A DNA stretch of 64,000 nt from Chryseobacterium taklimakanense (GCF_900187185.1 NZ_LT906465.1:2232001-2296000), one strand, 5' to 3'. Shown: positions 11,311 through 20,789, counted from the stretch's first letter. The notes: generated by a model from the letters alone, not told the origin. Numbers and translations are program-made.

Positions 11311-11489
11311 GTGTTCCGGTGAACACAAAAATCCGCCCTCCGGGACGGATTGAATGTAACAGGGAAAAACGGCTCAATGCCGTTCCCGTTACGTCCTGAT
11401 ATGTCAAAAGACTTTTGCATAAATCCGTTAATAAAAATCACAATACAAAGTAAAGCCCTGTTTACGATAGCGTTGCACTGTACCACAGT

Positions 11490-11529
11490 GCCAAATGCTG
11501 CCTCTGAACGCCAAACACTGCCACCGCTA
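11490..11529 (+). repeat. Helically phased GCC decamer repeat, copy 2
   Basis: Four consecutive decamers start with GCC: GCCAAATGCT, GCCTCTGAAC, GCCAAACACT and GCCACCGCTA. The array lies upstream of the parA/tra operon and downstream of the candidate oriT, a plausible control position. Confidence 0.5.
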
Positions 11530-11569
11530 TACAACCGAATGAATTTGATGAGTTCTTTGCCCCTGAATG

Positions 11570-11925
11570 TTGGCAGGCAGGCAGACAGCCCGTACTTCAG
11601 GACGAGCAGACGGCACACATTCAGGATGGCAGGTTATCCTGCCTGCAAGATTGCAGGAATGCAAGAAAGCAAGAGCGCAGGAATGACGGAAAGCGTGACA
11701 GCCTGCTATCAGACAATCACGCCTGCCGGATGGATATAATGCAGGACGGAAAGAATGCAAGAACGCAATCCCGCCTGATAAGATGCCTGAATGAAAGCAT
11801 TGCTGCTGTACGGCAGGAAAGCAGGCAATCGGTAATTCCCGCAGGCAAGCCTGATAGCTATCCTGCAAGAAAGACAGCACGAAATCAGGACTGCACGGCT
11901 GAAAGCCTGCAGGACTGAGAAGCAA
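11570..11925. repeat. GCAGG/CCTGC-rich degenerate tract upstream of parA
   Basis: The words GCAGG, CCTGC and GCAAGAA recur many times in both orientations with irregular spacing. The surrounding sequence is much less repetitive. Open frames run through it in several registers, but their translations are low-complexity and lack a start-proximal ribosome site, so I treat it as non-coding. It could hold partition, regulatory or replication sites; nothing in the sequence decides. Confidence 0.45.
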
Positions 11926-11953
11926 TAAGATGTAAACTTTAAATTTTAAAAAT

Positions 11954-12721
11954 ATGGACACAAAAAAGAAACCTCTGTTTGTCGCCTTTTCTTCTCAAAA
12001 AGGCGGTGTTGGCAAAAGCACATTTACTACGCTTGTTGCAAGCACAATGCACTATCGGTTGGGCTACAACGTAGCCGTATTTGATGCGGATTTTCCGCAG
12101 CACAGTTTGATGAAAATGAAAACCCGTGATTTGGCAATGGTAATGGAAAATGAGGCTTTGAAAAAACTGGCGTATAAGCAGTTTACCACCATCAACAAAA
12201 AAGCCTATCCCATTATGCAGCACAAAGCGGATAGCGTACTCGATGCGGCGCACGAATTTGTAAACACTTCTCCCGTTCCGGTTGATGTGCTGTTCTTCGA
12301 CCTGCCCGGAACTGTGAACACGCCCGGCATCCTAAAAGCATTGGCAGGTATGCACCACATCTTTACGCCCATTACAGCAGACCGTGTGGTAATGGAAAGT
12401 ACGCTCATTTTCACGCAGCTTTTACAGGACGTAATTATGAAAAAGGGTGAAACTTCCATACAGACCATTAACCTGTTTTGGAACCAGGTGGACGGCAGGG
12501 AAAGCACACCCCTATACGATGTGTACAATCAGCTTATTGAGCAACTGGGATTAAGCCTGATGCAAAGCCAAATCAAGAACAGTACCCGTTTTCGCAAGGA
12601 AAGCGAAGCGGACAGCAAAACGGTTTTCCGTTCTACCGTAATGCCGCCTGACGAGCGTTTGATGAAAGCCTGCCAGTTAGACCTGTTCATCAGCGAATTT
12701 TTAAACATCATTCAATTGTAG
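11954..12721 (+). CDS. traA: ParA-family ATPase (TraA position of the tra operon)
   Basis: 255 residues. The deviant Walker A motif QKGGVGKSTF appears near residue 15, Walker A' is AVFDADFPQ near residue 45, and a DLPGT segment near 115 fits Walker B. ParA/MinD-like ATPases open the transfer operon of CTnDOT-type elements, where the gene is called traA. The role may be element partition or positioning of the transfer machinery (inference). The DUF3408 gene follows after 4 bp. Confidence 0.8.
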   Translation: MDTKKKPLFVAFSSQKGGVGKSTFTTLVASTMHYRLGYNVAVFDADFPQHSLMKMKTRDLAMVMENEALKKLAYKQFTTINKKAYPIMQHKADSVLDAAHEFVNTSPVPVDVLFFDLPGTVNTPGILKALAGMHHIFTPITADRVVMESTLIFTQLLQDVIMKKGETSIQTINLFWNQVDGRESTPLYDVYNQLIEQLGLSLMQSQIKNSTRFRKESEADSKTVFRSTVMPPDERLMKACQLDLFISEFLNIIQL

Positions 12722-12725
12722 TGCT

Positions 12726-13175
12726 ATGGAAAAAGACAATAAAAAGAAAGTCACGCCGGACATTAACGAGGAATTGATGATGAACCTAATGGTGGACGGC
12801 GTTAAAAAGGACGGCTTGCAGCTACCGCCCGAACCTGCTGAAGAGCAGGAAAAGGAAGCTGAACAAGAAGAGGTAAAGCAGGACGAATTACCACAAAGCA
12901 AACCCGCACAACGGGAAAGGAACCGCAACAAGAAAAGCCTTGACGGAAGCTACGGCGAACACTTTTTGAAAAGCCACTCAATGACAAAGCGGGGCGATAA
13001 AAGCATTTATATCCGGCAGGAATATCACGAACGGCTATCCCGTATTGTACAAGTCATTGGTAAAGATGCCATACCCCTGTATGCCTATCTTGATAACATA
13101 CTGGAGCATCATTTTGAGCTATTTGAAAAAGCAATTACCGATGATTTCAACGAAAAGTTTAAACCCATTTTTTAA
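12726..13175 (+). CDS. traB: DUF3408 conjugal transfer protein (TraB position)
   Basis: 149 residues. The N-terminal half is charged and acidic (EQEKEAEQEEVKQDE) and probably disordered. The C-terminal half is folded and basic, with SIYIRQEYHERLSRIVQVIG, a ribbon-helix-helix-like segment typical of DUF3408. It is 4 bp downstream of the ParA gene, which suggests a ParA/ParB-like pair, though that partnership is inference. Confidence 0.7.
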   Translation: MEKDNKKKVTPDINEELMMNLMVDGVKKDGLQLPPEPAEEQEKEAEQEEVKQDELPQSKPAQRERNRNKKSLDGSYGEHFLKSHSMTKRGDKSIYIRQEYHERLSRIVQVIGKDAIPLYAYLDNILEHHFELFEKAITDDFNEKFKPIF

Positions 13176-13186
13176 AGCATCTGATT

Positions 13187-13822
13187 ATGGAAATAGTAAT
13201 TGTGATTTGCCTGCTGATAGTCATTGTCCTGCTGTTGCAGGATAAGATTGTCATTCATAAAAGGTCGGAACAAAAGCCCACACAGGAAAAAGTTAACCCG
13301 AACCTGCCCGATATTATGGGGCAGCCTAAGCCAGTAAAAAGCCATTTAGTGCCAAACACTGCCAATGAAAGCCAAATAACGGAACCGGAGATAAACCCTG
13401 ATAATTTAGACATTGAATACGACGAAAACGAAAACGTCAGCATTCAAATTCCGCAGGAAGAACTGGATGAAGTTTTCAGCAATATACCTGATTTGGAAGA
13501 AGAGGAAGAAGAATGGAACCGGTACGGAATATCCGGTGGCGATAACGGTTTTGCCCAAGGGGTTACCTACGACGAACTAAGCTCCGTAGGGGCATTGCTC
13601 CAAAAAGAGAATTTGGAACAGGCTCAAAAGGAAACAGCGGTAGCCATAGTTCAGAAATTACAGGGAACCGAATTATTCAGCCTACTGGAAAATTCCATTG
13701 AAGGTGCTTCCCGAAAAATTGCCGAGCTTTTGGATAGCACACTTTCATCTGAAAGCGACGACGGTTCTTCCACCTTGCGGAAAAGTGATTTGGGTGATTT
13801 TGACATTGGGGAGTTTGTCTGA
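13187..13822 (+). CDS. Single-pass membrane protein in the traC position
   Basis: 211 residues with one strongly hydrophobic N-terminal segment (EIVIVICLLIVIVLLLQ, residues 2-18), a long acidic middle and a C-terminal part resembling DUF4122-like ICE proteins (GVTYDELSSVGALLQKE). I do not recognise a function. It is 11 bp downstream of the DUF3408 gene. One copy of the phased GCC decamers (13341-13380) lies inside its coding sequence. Confidence 0.6.
   Translation: MEIVIVICLLIVIVLLLQDKIVIHKRSEQKPTQEKVNPNLPDIMGQPKPVKSHLVPNTANESQITEPEINPDNLDIEYDENENVSIQIPQEELDEVFSNIPDLEEEEEEWNRYGISGGDNGFAQGVTYDELSSVGALLQKENLEQAQKETAVAIVQKLQGTELFSLLENSIEGASRKIAELLDSTLSSESDDGSSTLRKSDLGDFDIGEFV
13341..13380 (+). 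repeat. Helically phased GCC decamer repeat, copy 3 (inside a gene)
   Basis: GCCATTTAGT, GCCAAACACT, GCCAATGAAA and GCCAAATAAC stand in direct 10-bp phase. The repeat is in the coding region of the membrane protein in the traC position. Confidence 0.45.
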
Positions 13823-13882
13823 AAAGACAGCTCCCTTTTGTCTTTTTAAAGGCGTTGCAGCCTGATAAAAAACAGTACAGAT

Positions 13883-14683
13883 ATGATTAAGAAAGACGAC
13901 CCTGATTATATATTCGAGGAATATAAAGGACATACCATAGCAAGCCACAAGAACAATGTTGTTGGCAAAGACATTAATAATCTCATCATCGTTTACCGTT
14001 CAGATGAGTTCCCCAATCACGGATTTATCATTGGGCTTGATGATAGCAAGCTGTCCGGGGGCAGAAAGTCCGTACCGCACAACTTAGATGATGCAAAAGG
14101 CTACATTGACTGGGTAGTGGGTATTCAGCAGAAAAAGGCAGATATAAAACCGACCAACAATATTGTTGACCAAGAAGCCTACGATTTGCGTGTAAACAAA
14201 GGAATGCTGCCAACGATAGCTATTGCAGGGCATACATTCTATGTTGATATAAGAATGGATATGCTGCGCCCAAAAGATGATTTCCTTTCAAAAGGTATTG
14301 TGTTCTCGGATATATCAAACTACTATGATGAAGATAAAAGGATTTATACTATTCCCTACAATCCTAAGACACACGAATTTCAGGAACCGGATTACCGGAC
14401 TATCAAAGAACTTCCCAAAGATTTAATCGCTGTACAGTTTCCCTCCGAAAGACTGCTTGACAGGATTGGATGGAACAGGCACTACGGATTTGAACTGACA
14501 CACGGACTGGCAAAGCAGGGTTTGAAATTACAGTTTGAAGCGAAGCAAATACCCTGGGAAAAAACCTTTCTTGTTGGTTTGATTAAAAGCAATCTGAAAG
14601 AAGAAAAGAACCTGCAAAAAGCTACCAAAAAACAACAGCCAACACAACCAAAAAGAAGTAAACCGAAAGGTAGAAAAATGTAA
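13883..14683 (+). CDS. Hypothetical ICE protein in the traD position
   Basis: 266 residues with no signal peptide. Aromatic-rich N-terminal beta-like stretches (YIFEEYKGHTIAS) are followed by a basic Lys/Gln tail (KKQQPTQPKRSKPKGRKM) that could bind nucleic acid. No catalytic motif is evident. It lies between the membrane protein in the traC position and traE and is followed by a clear terminator, so it closes the first transfer sub-operon. Function not recognised. Confidence 0.6.
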   Translation: MIKKDDPDYIFEEYKGHTIASHKNNVVGKDINNLIIVYRSDEFPNHGFIIGLDDSKLSGGRKSVPHNLDDAKGYIDWVVGIQQKKADIKPTNNIVDQEAYDLRVNKGMLPTIAIAGHTFYVDIRMDMLRPKDDFLSKGIVFSDISNYYDEDKRIYTIPYNPKTHEFQEPDYRTIKELPKDLIAVQFPSERLLDRIGWNRHYGFELTHGLAKQGLKLQFEAKQIPWEKTFLVGLIKSNLKEEKNLQKATKKQQPTQPKRSKPKGRKM

Positions 14684-14703
14684 ATCGGCGCACCGATAAC
14701 CGA

Positions 14704-14735
14704 ACGTCAAACCGTAAAAAGTTTGGCGTTTTTTT
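14704..14735 (+). terminator. Rho-independent terminator after the first tra sub-operon
   Basis: The stem AACGTCAAAC pairs with GTTTGGCGTT with one mismatch and is followed by a run of seven or more T. It separates the ParA-led genes from traE onward. Confidence 0.75.
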
Positions 14736-14757
14736 ATGCTCCTCCACACACCGTAAA

Positions 14758-14797
14758 GCCACTCACAGCCAAACACTTCCTTTGACTGCCACATTCT
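14758..14797 (+). repeat. Helically phased GCC decamer repeat, copy 4 (upstream of traE)
   Basis: GCCACTCACA, GCCAAACACT, a degenerate TCCTTTGACT and GCCACATTCT. It lies between the terminator and the traE start, where the promoter of the main transfer operon should be. Confidence 0.45.
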
Positions 14798-14882
14798 CAT
14801 AACGCCTCTTTTTCCATAAGACATTTGTCCCGAAAGCTCGCAAGGTGCGGGATAAACAGTAACAAATTAATGTGTTTCAATT

Positions 14883-15188
14883 ATGGAAAAACAAAGAAAA
14901 AAAGTTTTGCTGGCAGCAGTGGCAATGCTGTCAGGAATTGGTGCGTTCGCACAGGGAAACGGCTCGGCAGGTATCAACGAGGCTACCCAAATGGTAACAA
15001 GTTATTTCGACCCCGCAACGCAATTAATCTACGCCATCGGTGCGGTAGTCGGGTTAATCGGGGGCGTTAAGGTGTACAACAAGTTCAGTTCCGGCGACCC
15101 TGATACGAGCAAGACCGCAGCTTCGTGGTTCGGTGCGTGTATCTTCCTGATTGTTGCCGCTACTATCCTGCGTTCATTCTTCCTTTAA
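14883..15188 (+). CDS. traE: Conjugative transposon protein TraE (DUF4134)
   Basis: 101 residues. A signal peptide (KKVLLAAVAMLSGIGAFAQ) is followed by two hydrophobic segments, resembling VirB2-type pilin-like subunits. DUF4134/TraE is the first structural gene of the CTnDOT mating apparatus. It is followed 11 bp later by traF. Confidence 0.88.
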   Translation: MEKQRKKVLLAAVAMLSGIGAFAQGNGSAGINEATQMVTSYFDPATQLIYAIGAVVGLIGGVKVYNKFSSGDPDTSKTAASWFGACIFLIVAATILRSFFL

Positions 15189-15199
15189 TCCGTTGCCTT

Positions 15200-15529
15200 A
15201 TGAATTACAATATCAACAAAGGCATCGGCAGGACGGTGGAATTTAAAGGGCTGAAAGCACAATACCTGTTCATTTTCGCAGGTGGGCTGCTCGGTACGCT
15301 TATCCTCGTGATGATACTGTATATGGCAGGCGTAAACTCTTACATCTGCCTGTTCCTCGGAGCAGGCGGTGCTTCGCTCATTATATGGCAGACATTTTCG
15401 CTCAACAGGAAGTACGGCGAACACGGGCTGATGAAAATTGCAGCCAATAAAAGGCATCCCCGCTACATCATCTGCCGCAAGCCTGTACACCGCTATTTAA
15501 AATTCACGCCTAAACAGAATGCCGTATGA
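15200..15529 (+). CDS. traF: Conjugative transposon protein TraF (DUF4133)
   Basis: 109 residues. I chose the ATG at 15200 (MNYNINKGIG) because the frame-open region upstream overlaps traE and family members begin with a short MNYxINKGI stretch. Two transmembrane segments follow (LFIFAGGLLGTLILVMILYM and ICLFLGAGGASLIIW), as in VirB3-like inner-membrane proteins. It overlaps traG by 4 bp. Confidence 0.88.
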   Translation: MNYNINKGIGRTVEFKGLKAQYLFIFAGGLLGTLILVMILYMAGVNSYICLFLGAGGASLIIWQTFSLNRKYGEHGLMKIAANKRHPRYIICRKPVHRYLKFTPKQNAV

Positions 15530-18030
15530 GAAATGTAGCAAAGACCACCACACTGGAAAATAAATTTCCTTTGTTGGCAGTAGAGAACAACTGCATCTTA
15601 TCCAAAGATGCGGACATTACCGCCTGCTTTGAAGTGCGTTTGCCGGAACTGTTTACGGTAGCATCTGCGGAGTATGAAGCGATACATTCCGCCTGGCACA
15701 AGGCTATCAAAACCCTGCCTGATTTTACGGTCATTCACAAACAGGATTGGTACATCAAGGAAAGCTATGCGCCCGATTTGGCAATCGAAGACCAGAGCTT
15801 TTTATCAAAGTCCTATCAACGCCATTTCAATGAGCGACCATTCCTGAACCACTATTGCTACCTGTTCCTGACGAAGACCACTAAGGAAAGAATGCGGATG
15901 CAAAGCAACTTCAGTTCGCTTTGCAAAGGTACGCTGATACCAAAGGAAATCAGGAACAAGGAAACGATACACCGCTTTATGGAGGCGGTTGCCCAGTTTG
16001 AGCGTATCCTGAACGATAGCGGTTTTGTAACCCTGAAACGACTTTCTGAAGATGAAATCATCGGCACGGAAGACACACAGGGATTATTGGAACAGTACCT
16101 CACGCTATCGAGGGGAGCCGGAACACCAATGCAAGACATCGCACTCGGAAACGAAGAAGTGCGCATCGGTAACAAAAGGTTAAGCCTGCATACCCTTTCA
16201 GATACGGACGACCTGCCTGGAACGGTATCGGCAGATACCCGTTTTGAAAAGCTATCCACCGACCGTAGCGATTGCCGTTTGTCATTCGCCGCACCTGTGG
16301 GTTTGCTGTTAAGCTGCAACCACATTTACAATCAGTACATTTTTTTGGATAACAGCGAAGACAACCTGCAAAAGTTTGAGAAGTCCGCAAGGAATATGCA
16401 CTCACTGGCAAGGTACAGCCGTGCCAACCAAATCAACAAAGAGTGGATAGAAAAGTACCTGAACGAAGCCCATAGCTTCGGACTGTCTTCTATCCGTGCG
16501 CACTTCAACATTATGGCGTGGTCGGAAGACCCTGCGGAACTGAAACAGCTAAAGAATGATTGCGGTAGTGCGTTGGCACTGATGGAGTGTAAGCCTCGGC
16601 ACAACACGACGGACGTAGCCACTTTGTATTGGGCAGGAATGCCCGGCAATGCGGGCGACTTCCCCAGTGAGGAAAGTTTTTACACGTTCATTGAGCCTGC
16701 ATTGTGCTTCTTCACGGAAGAAACCAACTACCACAATTCGCCCTCGCCGTTCGGTATCAAGATGGCTGACAGGCTTACAGGAAAACCTATCCATTTGGAT
16801 ATTTCCGACCTGCCTATGAAGCGTGGTATCATCACGAACCGGAACAAGTTCATACTTGGTCCGTCGGGTTCAGGTAAGTCGTTCTTCACTAACCATATGG
16901 TACGGCAGTATTACGAACAGGGTGCACACGTATTGCTCGTAGATACGGGTAACTCTTATCAGGGATTGTGCGAACTCATCAAAGGAAAGACCAAAGGCGA
17001 AGACGGTGTTTACTTCACTTATACCGAAGATAACCCGATTGCCTTTAACCCTTTCTATACCGATGATGGCGTGTTCGACATTGAGAAGCGGGAAAGTATC
17101 AAAACCCTGATACTGACCTTGTGGAAACGTGATGATGAACCGCCAACCCGTTCTGAAGAAGTTGCCCTTTCCAATGCGGTAAGCGGTTATATCGAGCGTA
17201 TCAAAACGGAAGATGTGTACCCATCATTCAATGGTTTCTATGAGTATGTGAAAGGCGATTACCGTAAGGTACTGGAAGAAAAGCAGGTCAGGGAAAAAGA
17301 CTTTGACATTGCCAACTTCCTGAACGTACTTGAACCTTACTATAAGGGTGGCGAGTACGATTACCTGCTGAACTCCAACAAGCAGTTAGACCTGCTTTCC
17401 AAACGCTTTATCGTGTTTGAAATTGATGCGATTAAAGACCACAAAATCCTCTTTCCCATAGTTACGATTATCATTATGGAGGTGTTCATCAACAAGATGC
17501 GCCGACTGAAAGGTATTCGCAAGCTCATCCTGATTGAAGAAGCGTGGAAAGCTATTGCCAAAGAGGGAATGGCGGAATACATCAAGTACCTGTTCAAAAC
17601 GGTTAGAAAGTTCTTCGGAGAAGCGATTGTCGTAACGCAGGAGGTCGATGATATTATCCAGTCGCCTATTGTGAAAGAAAGTATCATCAATAACTCCGAC
17701 TGTAAAATCCTGCTTGACCAACGCAAGTATATGAACAAGTTCGACGATATACAGGCGATGCTCGGACTTACGGACAAAGAGAAAGGACAGGTACTTTCCA
17801 TCAATATGAACAATGATGCAAGCCGACTTTACAAAGAGGTTTGGATTGGCTTAGGTGGTACGCACTCGGCAGTCTATGCCACCGAAGTTAGTTTGGAGGA
17901 ATACCTCGCCTACACGACCGAAGAAACCGAAAAAATGGAAGTGATGCAGCTTGCTGCTGAACTGGACGGCAATGTAGAACTCGCCATTAAGCATATCGCA
18001 ATGCAAAGGCGGGACAATTCAAATCAATAA
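15526..18030 (+). CDS. traG: Conjugation ATPase TraG (VirB4 family)
   Basis: 834 residues. It powers assembly of the type IV secretion channel. Walker A is LGPSGSGKSFFTN near residue 450. Walker B is RKLILIEEAWKAIAKE near residue 670. The ISDLPMKRGIITNRN stretch just before Walker A is the usual VirB4 lead-in. Length and order match CTnDOT TraG. It overlaps traF by 4 bp, implying translational coupling. Confidence 0.93.
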   Translation: MRNVAKTTTLENKFPLLAVENNCILSKDADITACFEVRLPELFTVASAEYEAIHSAWHKAIKTLPDFTVIHKQDWYIKESYAPDLAIEDQSFLSKSYQRHFNERPFLNHYCYLFLTKTTKERMRMQSNFSSLCKGTLIPKEIRNKETIHRFMEAVAQFERILNDSGFVTLKRLSEDEIIGTEDTQGLLEQYLTLSRGAGTPMQDIALGNEEVRIGNKRLSLHTLSDTDDLPGTVSADTRFEKLSTDRSDCRLSFAAPVGLLLSCNHIYNQYIFLDNSEDNLQKFEKSARNMHSLARYSRANQINKEWIEKYLNEAHSFGLSSIRAHFNIMAWSEDPAELKQLKNDCGSALALMECKPRHNTTDVATLYWAGMPGNAGDFPSEESFYTFIEPALCFFTEETNYHNSPSPFGIKMADRLTGKPIHLDISDLPMKRGIITNRNKFILGPSGSGKSFFTNHMVRQYYEQGAHVLLVDTGNSYQGLCELIKGKTKGEDGVYFTYTEDNPIAFNPFYTDDGVFDIEKRESIKTLILTLWKRDDEPPTRSEEVALSNAVSGYIERIKTEDVYPSFNGFYEYVKGDYRKVLEEKQVREKDFDIANFLNVLEPYYKGGEYDYLLNSNKQLDLLSKRFIVFEIDAIKDHKILFPIVTIIIMEVFINKMRRLKGIRKLILIEEAWKAIAKEGMAEYIKYLFKTVRKFFGEAIVVTQEVDDIIQSPIVKESIINNSDCKILLDQRKYMNKFDDIQAMLGLTDKEKGQVLSINMNNDASRLYKEVWIGLGGTHSAVYATEVSLEEYLAYTTEETEKMEVMQLAAELDGNVELAIKHIAMQRRDNSNQ

Positions 18031-18058
18031 TCATTAACAATTTAAAAATTCAGAAACA

Positions 18059-18691
18059 ATGAAAAAAGTATTGTATCTGGTGTGTACGGCACTGATGCTC
18101 GCCGTAGCACCGTCAGCAAAAGCCCAGTGGGTTGTAACCGACCCGGCTAATTTGGCTTCGGGCATTATCAACTCTGCGAACGAAATCATACAGACTTCTT
18201 CGACCGTAAGCAATGTGATAAAGAACTTCAACGAAGTGAAGAAAGTGTACGACCAGGGCAAGGAATATTACGATAAGCTGAAAGCTATCAACAACCTTGT
18301 GAAAGATGCCCGCAAGGTGCAACAAACGGTATTGTTGGTAGGCGATGTGTCCGAAATGTACGTGCAGAATTTTGGTAAAATGATGAACGACCCAAATTTC
18401 ACACCGCAAGAATTGGTCGCTATCGGCAACGGTTATTCGGCACTCCTTAATGAAAGTACCGAACTGCTAAAAGAGTTGAAACAAATTGTAACCTCTTCAA
18501 GCCTTTCCCTAAACGATAAGGAGCGTATGGATATTATTGACCGTGTGTACAAAGAGGTAAAGGATTACCACAGCCTTGTACGCTACTACACCAACAAGAA
18601 TATTTCTGTAAGCTACCTAAGAGCGAAAAAGAAAAACGATGCCAAAAGAGTGCTTGAACTCTACGGAACTGCTAACCAAAAATACTGGTAA
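18059..18691 (+). CDS. traI: Conjugative transposon protein TraI (DUF4141)
   Basis: 210 residues with a signal peptide (KKVLYLVCTALMLAVAPSAKAQ) and a mostly helical periplasmic body, similar in place and shape to VirB5-like proteins. It starts 28 bp after traG and is followed directly by traJ. No traH-like gene lies between traG and traI here. Confidence 0.85.
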   Translation: MKKVLYLVCTALMLAVAPSAKAQWVVTDPANLASGIINSANEIIQTSSTVSNVIKNFNEVKKVYDQGKEYYDKLKAINNLVKDARKVQQTVLLVGDVSEMYVQNFGKMMNDPNFTPQELVAIGNGYSALLNESTELLKELKQIVTSSSLSLNDKERMDIIDRVYKEVKDYHSLVRYYTNKNISVSYLRAKKKNDAKRVLELYGTANQKYW

Positions 18692-18693
18692 AA

Positions 18694-19689
18694 ATGGAAT
18701 GGGATAATCTTCACGAACTCCTGCGGTCGCTTTATGATGATATGATGCCACTTGCAGGCGATATGGCGGCAGTCGCTAAGGGTTTGGCGGGATTGGGAGC
18801 GTTGTTCTATGTTGCGTTAAAGGTTTGGCAGGCTTTAAGCCGTGCCGAACCTATTGATATGTTCCCTTTGCTGCGCCCGTTCGCTTTAGGGCTTTGTATT
18901 ATGTTCTTCCCGACCATTGTATTGGGAACCATCAATGCGGTACTAAGTCCGGTGGTGGTAGGAACCCATCAAATACTGGAAGACCAGGTGCTTGACCTGA
19001 ACAAGCTGCAACAGCAGAAAGACCAGTTGGAATATGAGGCAATGGTCAGGAACCCCGAAACCGCCTATATGGTATCAGACGAAGAGTTTGATAAGAAACT
19101 GGACGAACTGGGTTGGTCGCCCTCCGACATTGGAACAATGGCGGGTATGTATATGGACAGGCAAGCCTACAAGATAGAGAAAGCCATAAAGGATTGGTTT
19201 CGCAATCTACTGGAAATACTCTTTCAGGCGGCGGCTTTGGTCATTGATACCATACGAACGTTTTTCCTAATAGTCCTCTCCATACTCGGACCAATAGCCT
19301 TTGCTATTTCGGTATGGGACGGCTTTCAGTCCACGCTCACACAATGGCTCACAAGGTACGTCAGTGTTTACCTGTGGCTTCCTGTTTCGGATTTGTTCAG
19401 CTCAATGTTGGCAAGAATACAATCCCTCATTTTAGAACGGGATATAGCAATGCTTGCCGACCCCACCTACATCCCTGATACGAGCAATACCGTGTACATC
19501 ATCTTTATGATTATCGGCATCATCGGGTACTTCACAATCCCGACAGTAACAGGTTGGGTAGTCCAAGCCGGAGGCGCAGGAAACTTTACCCGCAATGTAA
19601 ACTCCACAGCAATGAAAGCCGGAAACATCGCCGGAGCAGGCGCAGGTTCAACAGTTGGAAACATCGGCGGTAAACTGATGAATAAATAA
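18694..19689 (+). CDS. traJ: Conjugative transposon protein TraJ (VirB6-like membrane protein)
   Basis: 331 residues with at least five hydrophobic segments, including FALGLCIMFFPTIVLGTINAV and FFLIVLSILGPIAFAI, plus a Gly/Ala-rich C-terminal tail. This is the polytopic inner-membrane channel component. It begins 2 bp after the traI stop. Confidence 0.9.
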   Translation: MEWDNLHELLRSLYDDMMPLAGDMAAVAKGLAGLGALFYVALKVWQALSRAEPIDMFPLLRPFALGLCIMFFPTIVLGTINAVLSPVVVGTHQILEDQVLDLNKLQQQKDQLEYEAMVRNPETAYMVSDEEFDKKLDELGWSPSDIGTMAGMYMDRQAYKIEKAIKDWFRNLLEILFQAAALVIDTIRTFFLIVLSILGPIAFAISVWDGFQSTLTQWLTRYVSVYLWLPVSDLFSSMLARIQSLILERDIAMLADPTYIPDTSNTVYIIFMIIGIIGYFTIPTVTGWVVQAGGAGNFTRNVNSTAMKAGNIAGAGAGSTVGNIGGKLMNK

Positions 19690-19707
19690 TCATTAATCAT
19701 TCTAAAA

Positions 19708-20331
19708 ATGGAATTTAAAACGCTAAGAAATATCGAAAACAGCTTTAGGCAGATAAGATTATATGCCATTGTGTTTGCGGTTCTCTGCATTAGCGTGGTA
19801 GGTTACGCCGTATGGCGTTCCTACCGCTTTGCAGAAGAACAACGCCAAAAAATCTATGTACTGGATAACGGAAAATCCCTGATGCTTGCCTTATCGCAAG
19901 ATGCGAGCATCAACCGCCCGGTTGAAGCAAGGGAACACGTTAGAAGATTTCACGAACTGTTCTTTACGCTTGCTCCCGACAAGAACGCTATTGAAAGCAA
20001 TATGAGCAGGGCATTTAACCTTGCCGATAAAAGTGCTTTCGACTACTACAAAGACTTGTCGGAAAAGGGGTATTACAGCCGTATCATTTCGGGTAACGTG
20101 CAGCAACGCATAGAAGTAGATAGTGTCGTTTGCAACTTCGACAACTACCCGTATGCAGTGCGCACCTATGCCAAACAATTTATTATCCGGTCAAGCAATG
20201 TAACCAGGCGTAACCTGATTACTTCCTGCTATCTCGTCAACTCCGTTCGTTCCGACAACAATCCGCAGGGCTTCAATATTGAAAAATTTGCAGTCGTGGA
20301 AAATAAGGATATAGAGGTTATCGAACGCTAA
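19708..20331 (+). CDS. traK: Conjugative transposon protein TraK (VirB8-like)
   Basis: 207 residues. A single N-terminal membrane anchor (LYAIVFAVLCISVVGYAVW) is followed by a periplasmic domain, as in VirB8-family scaffold proteins. The pattern DKSAFDYYKDLSEKGYY is typical of TraK. Confidence 0.9.
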   Translation: MEFKTLRNIENSFRQIRLYAIVFAVLCISVVGYAVWRSYRFAEEQRQKIYVLDNGKSLMLALSQDASINRPVEAREHVRRFHELFFTLAPDKNAIESNMSRAFNLADKSAFDYYKDLSEKGYYSRIISGNVQQRIEVDSVVCNFDNYPYAVRTYAKQFIIRSSNVTRRNLITSCYLVNSVRSDNNPQGFNIEKFAVVENKDIEVIER

Positions 20332-20342
20332 AAAACAATCTT

Positions 20343-20771
20343 ATGGAAGCATTATCAGATTTAAGCACGTTCGCAAAAATCCTTACTGATAAAGGATATA
20401 GCGGGTATTTCCATACGCAGGGAGCGTATGCCGGAAAGCTGAAAGACAGCATCAGCGATTACCTCGAAAGCTGCCAAAAAGGTGCAGATACTTTGCCTAA
20501 GCAGGACTTACTGCTGACAGGCTACCTGCAATGGTCGGGCGATGACAAGCCCCGTGTAGAATGCAGTATGTGGGTAAAGTACCTGAATGGCAAATTCTCA
20601 TTGAGCCGTATGGAGGTAGCAAAGAAAGACGGCTTCGGGCAACTGCTCAAAAAATCGGAACTGGCAAACCTGTCCGTAATGTCCGCACCCAAATTAACGG
20701 AAGCGGTCGCACTGGTCAACGATGCGCCGAAGCAACAGGTGGGTAAAAGTCCTAAGCGTTTCAAGCTGTAA
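20343..20771 (+). CDS. Hypothetical protein between traK and traL
   Basis: 142 residues, soluble, no signal peptide or membrane segment. The stretch SGYFHTQGAYAGKLKDSISDYLESC suggests a small cytoplasmic factor. Similar ORFs occur at this place in some Sphingobacteriia/Flavobacteriia ICEs as I recall; none has a known function. Spacing (11 bp after traK, 18 bp before traL) places it in the operon. Confidence 0.65.
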   Translation: MEALSDLSTFAKILTDKGYSGYFHTQGAYAGKLKDSISDYLESCQKGADTLPKQDLLLTGYLQWSGDDKPRVECSMWVKYLNGKFSLSRMEVAKKDGFGQLLKKSELANLSVMSAPKLTEAVALVNDAPKQQVGKSPKRFKL

Positions 20772-20789
20772 CACAGAAATAGTAAGGCT

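Noticed and set aside
11527-11961. Open frame of 144 codons on the minus strand upstream of parA
   Set aside because: Its translation is low-complexity and follows from the GCAGG/CCTGC repeats; overlapping frames on the other strand are equally open.
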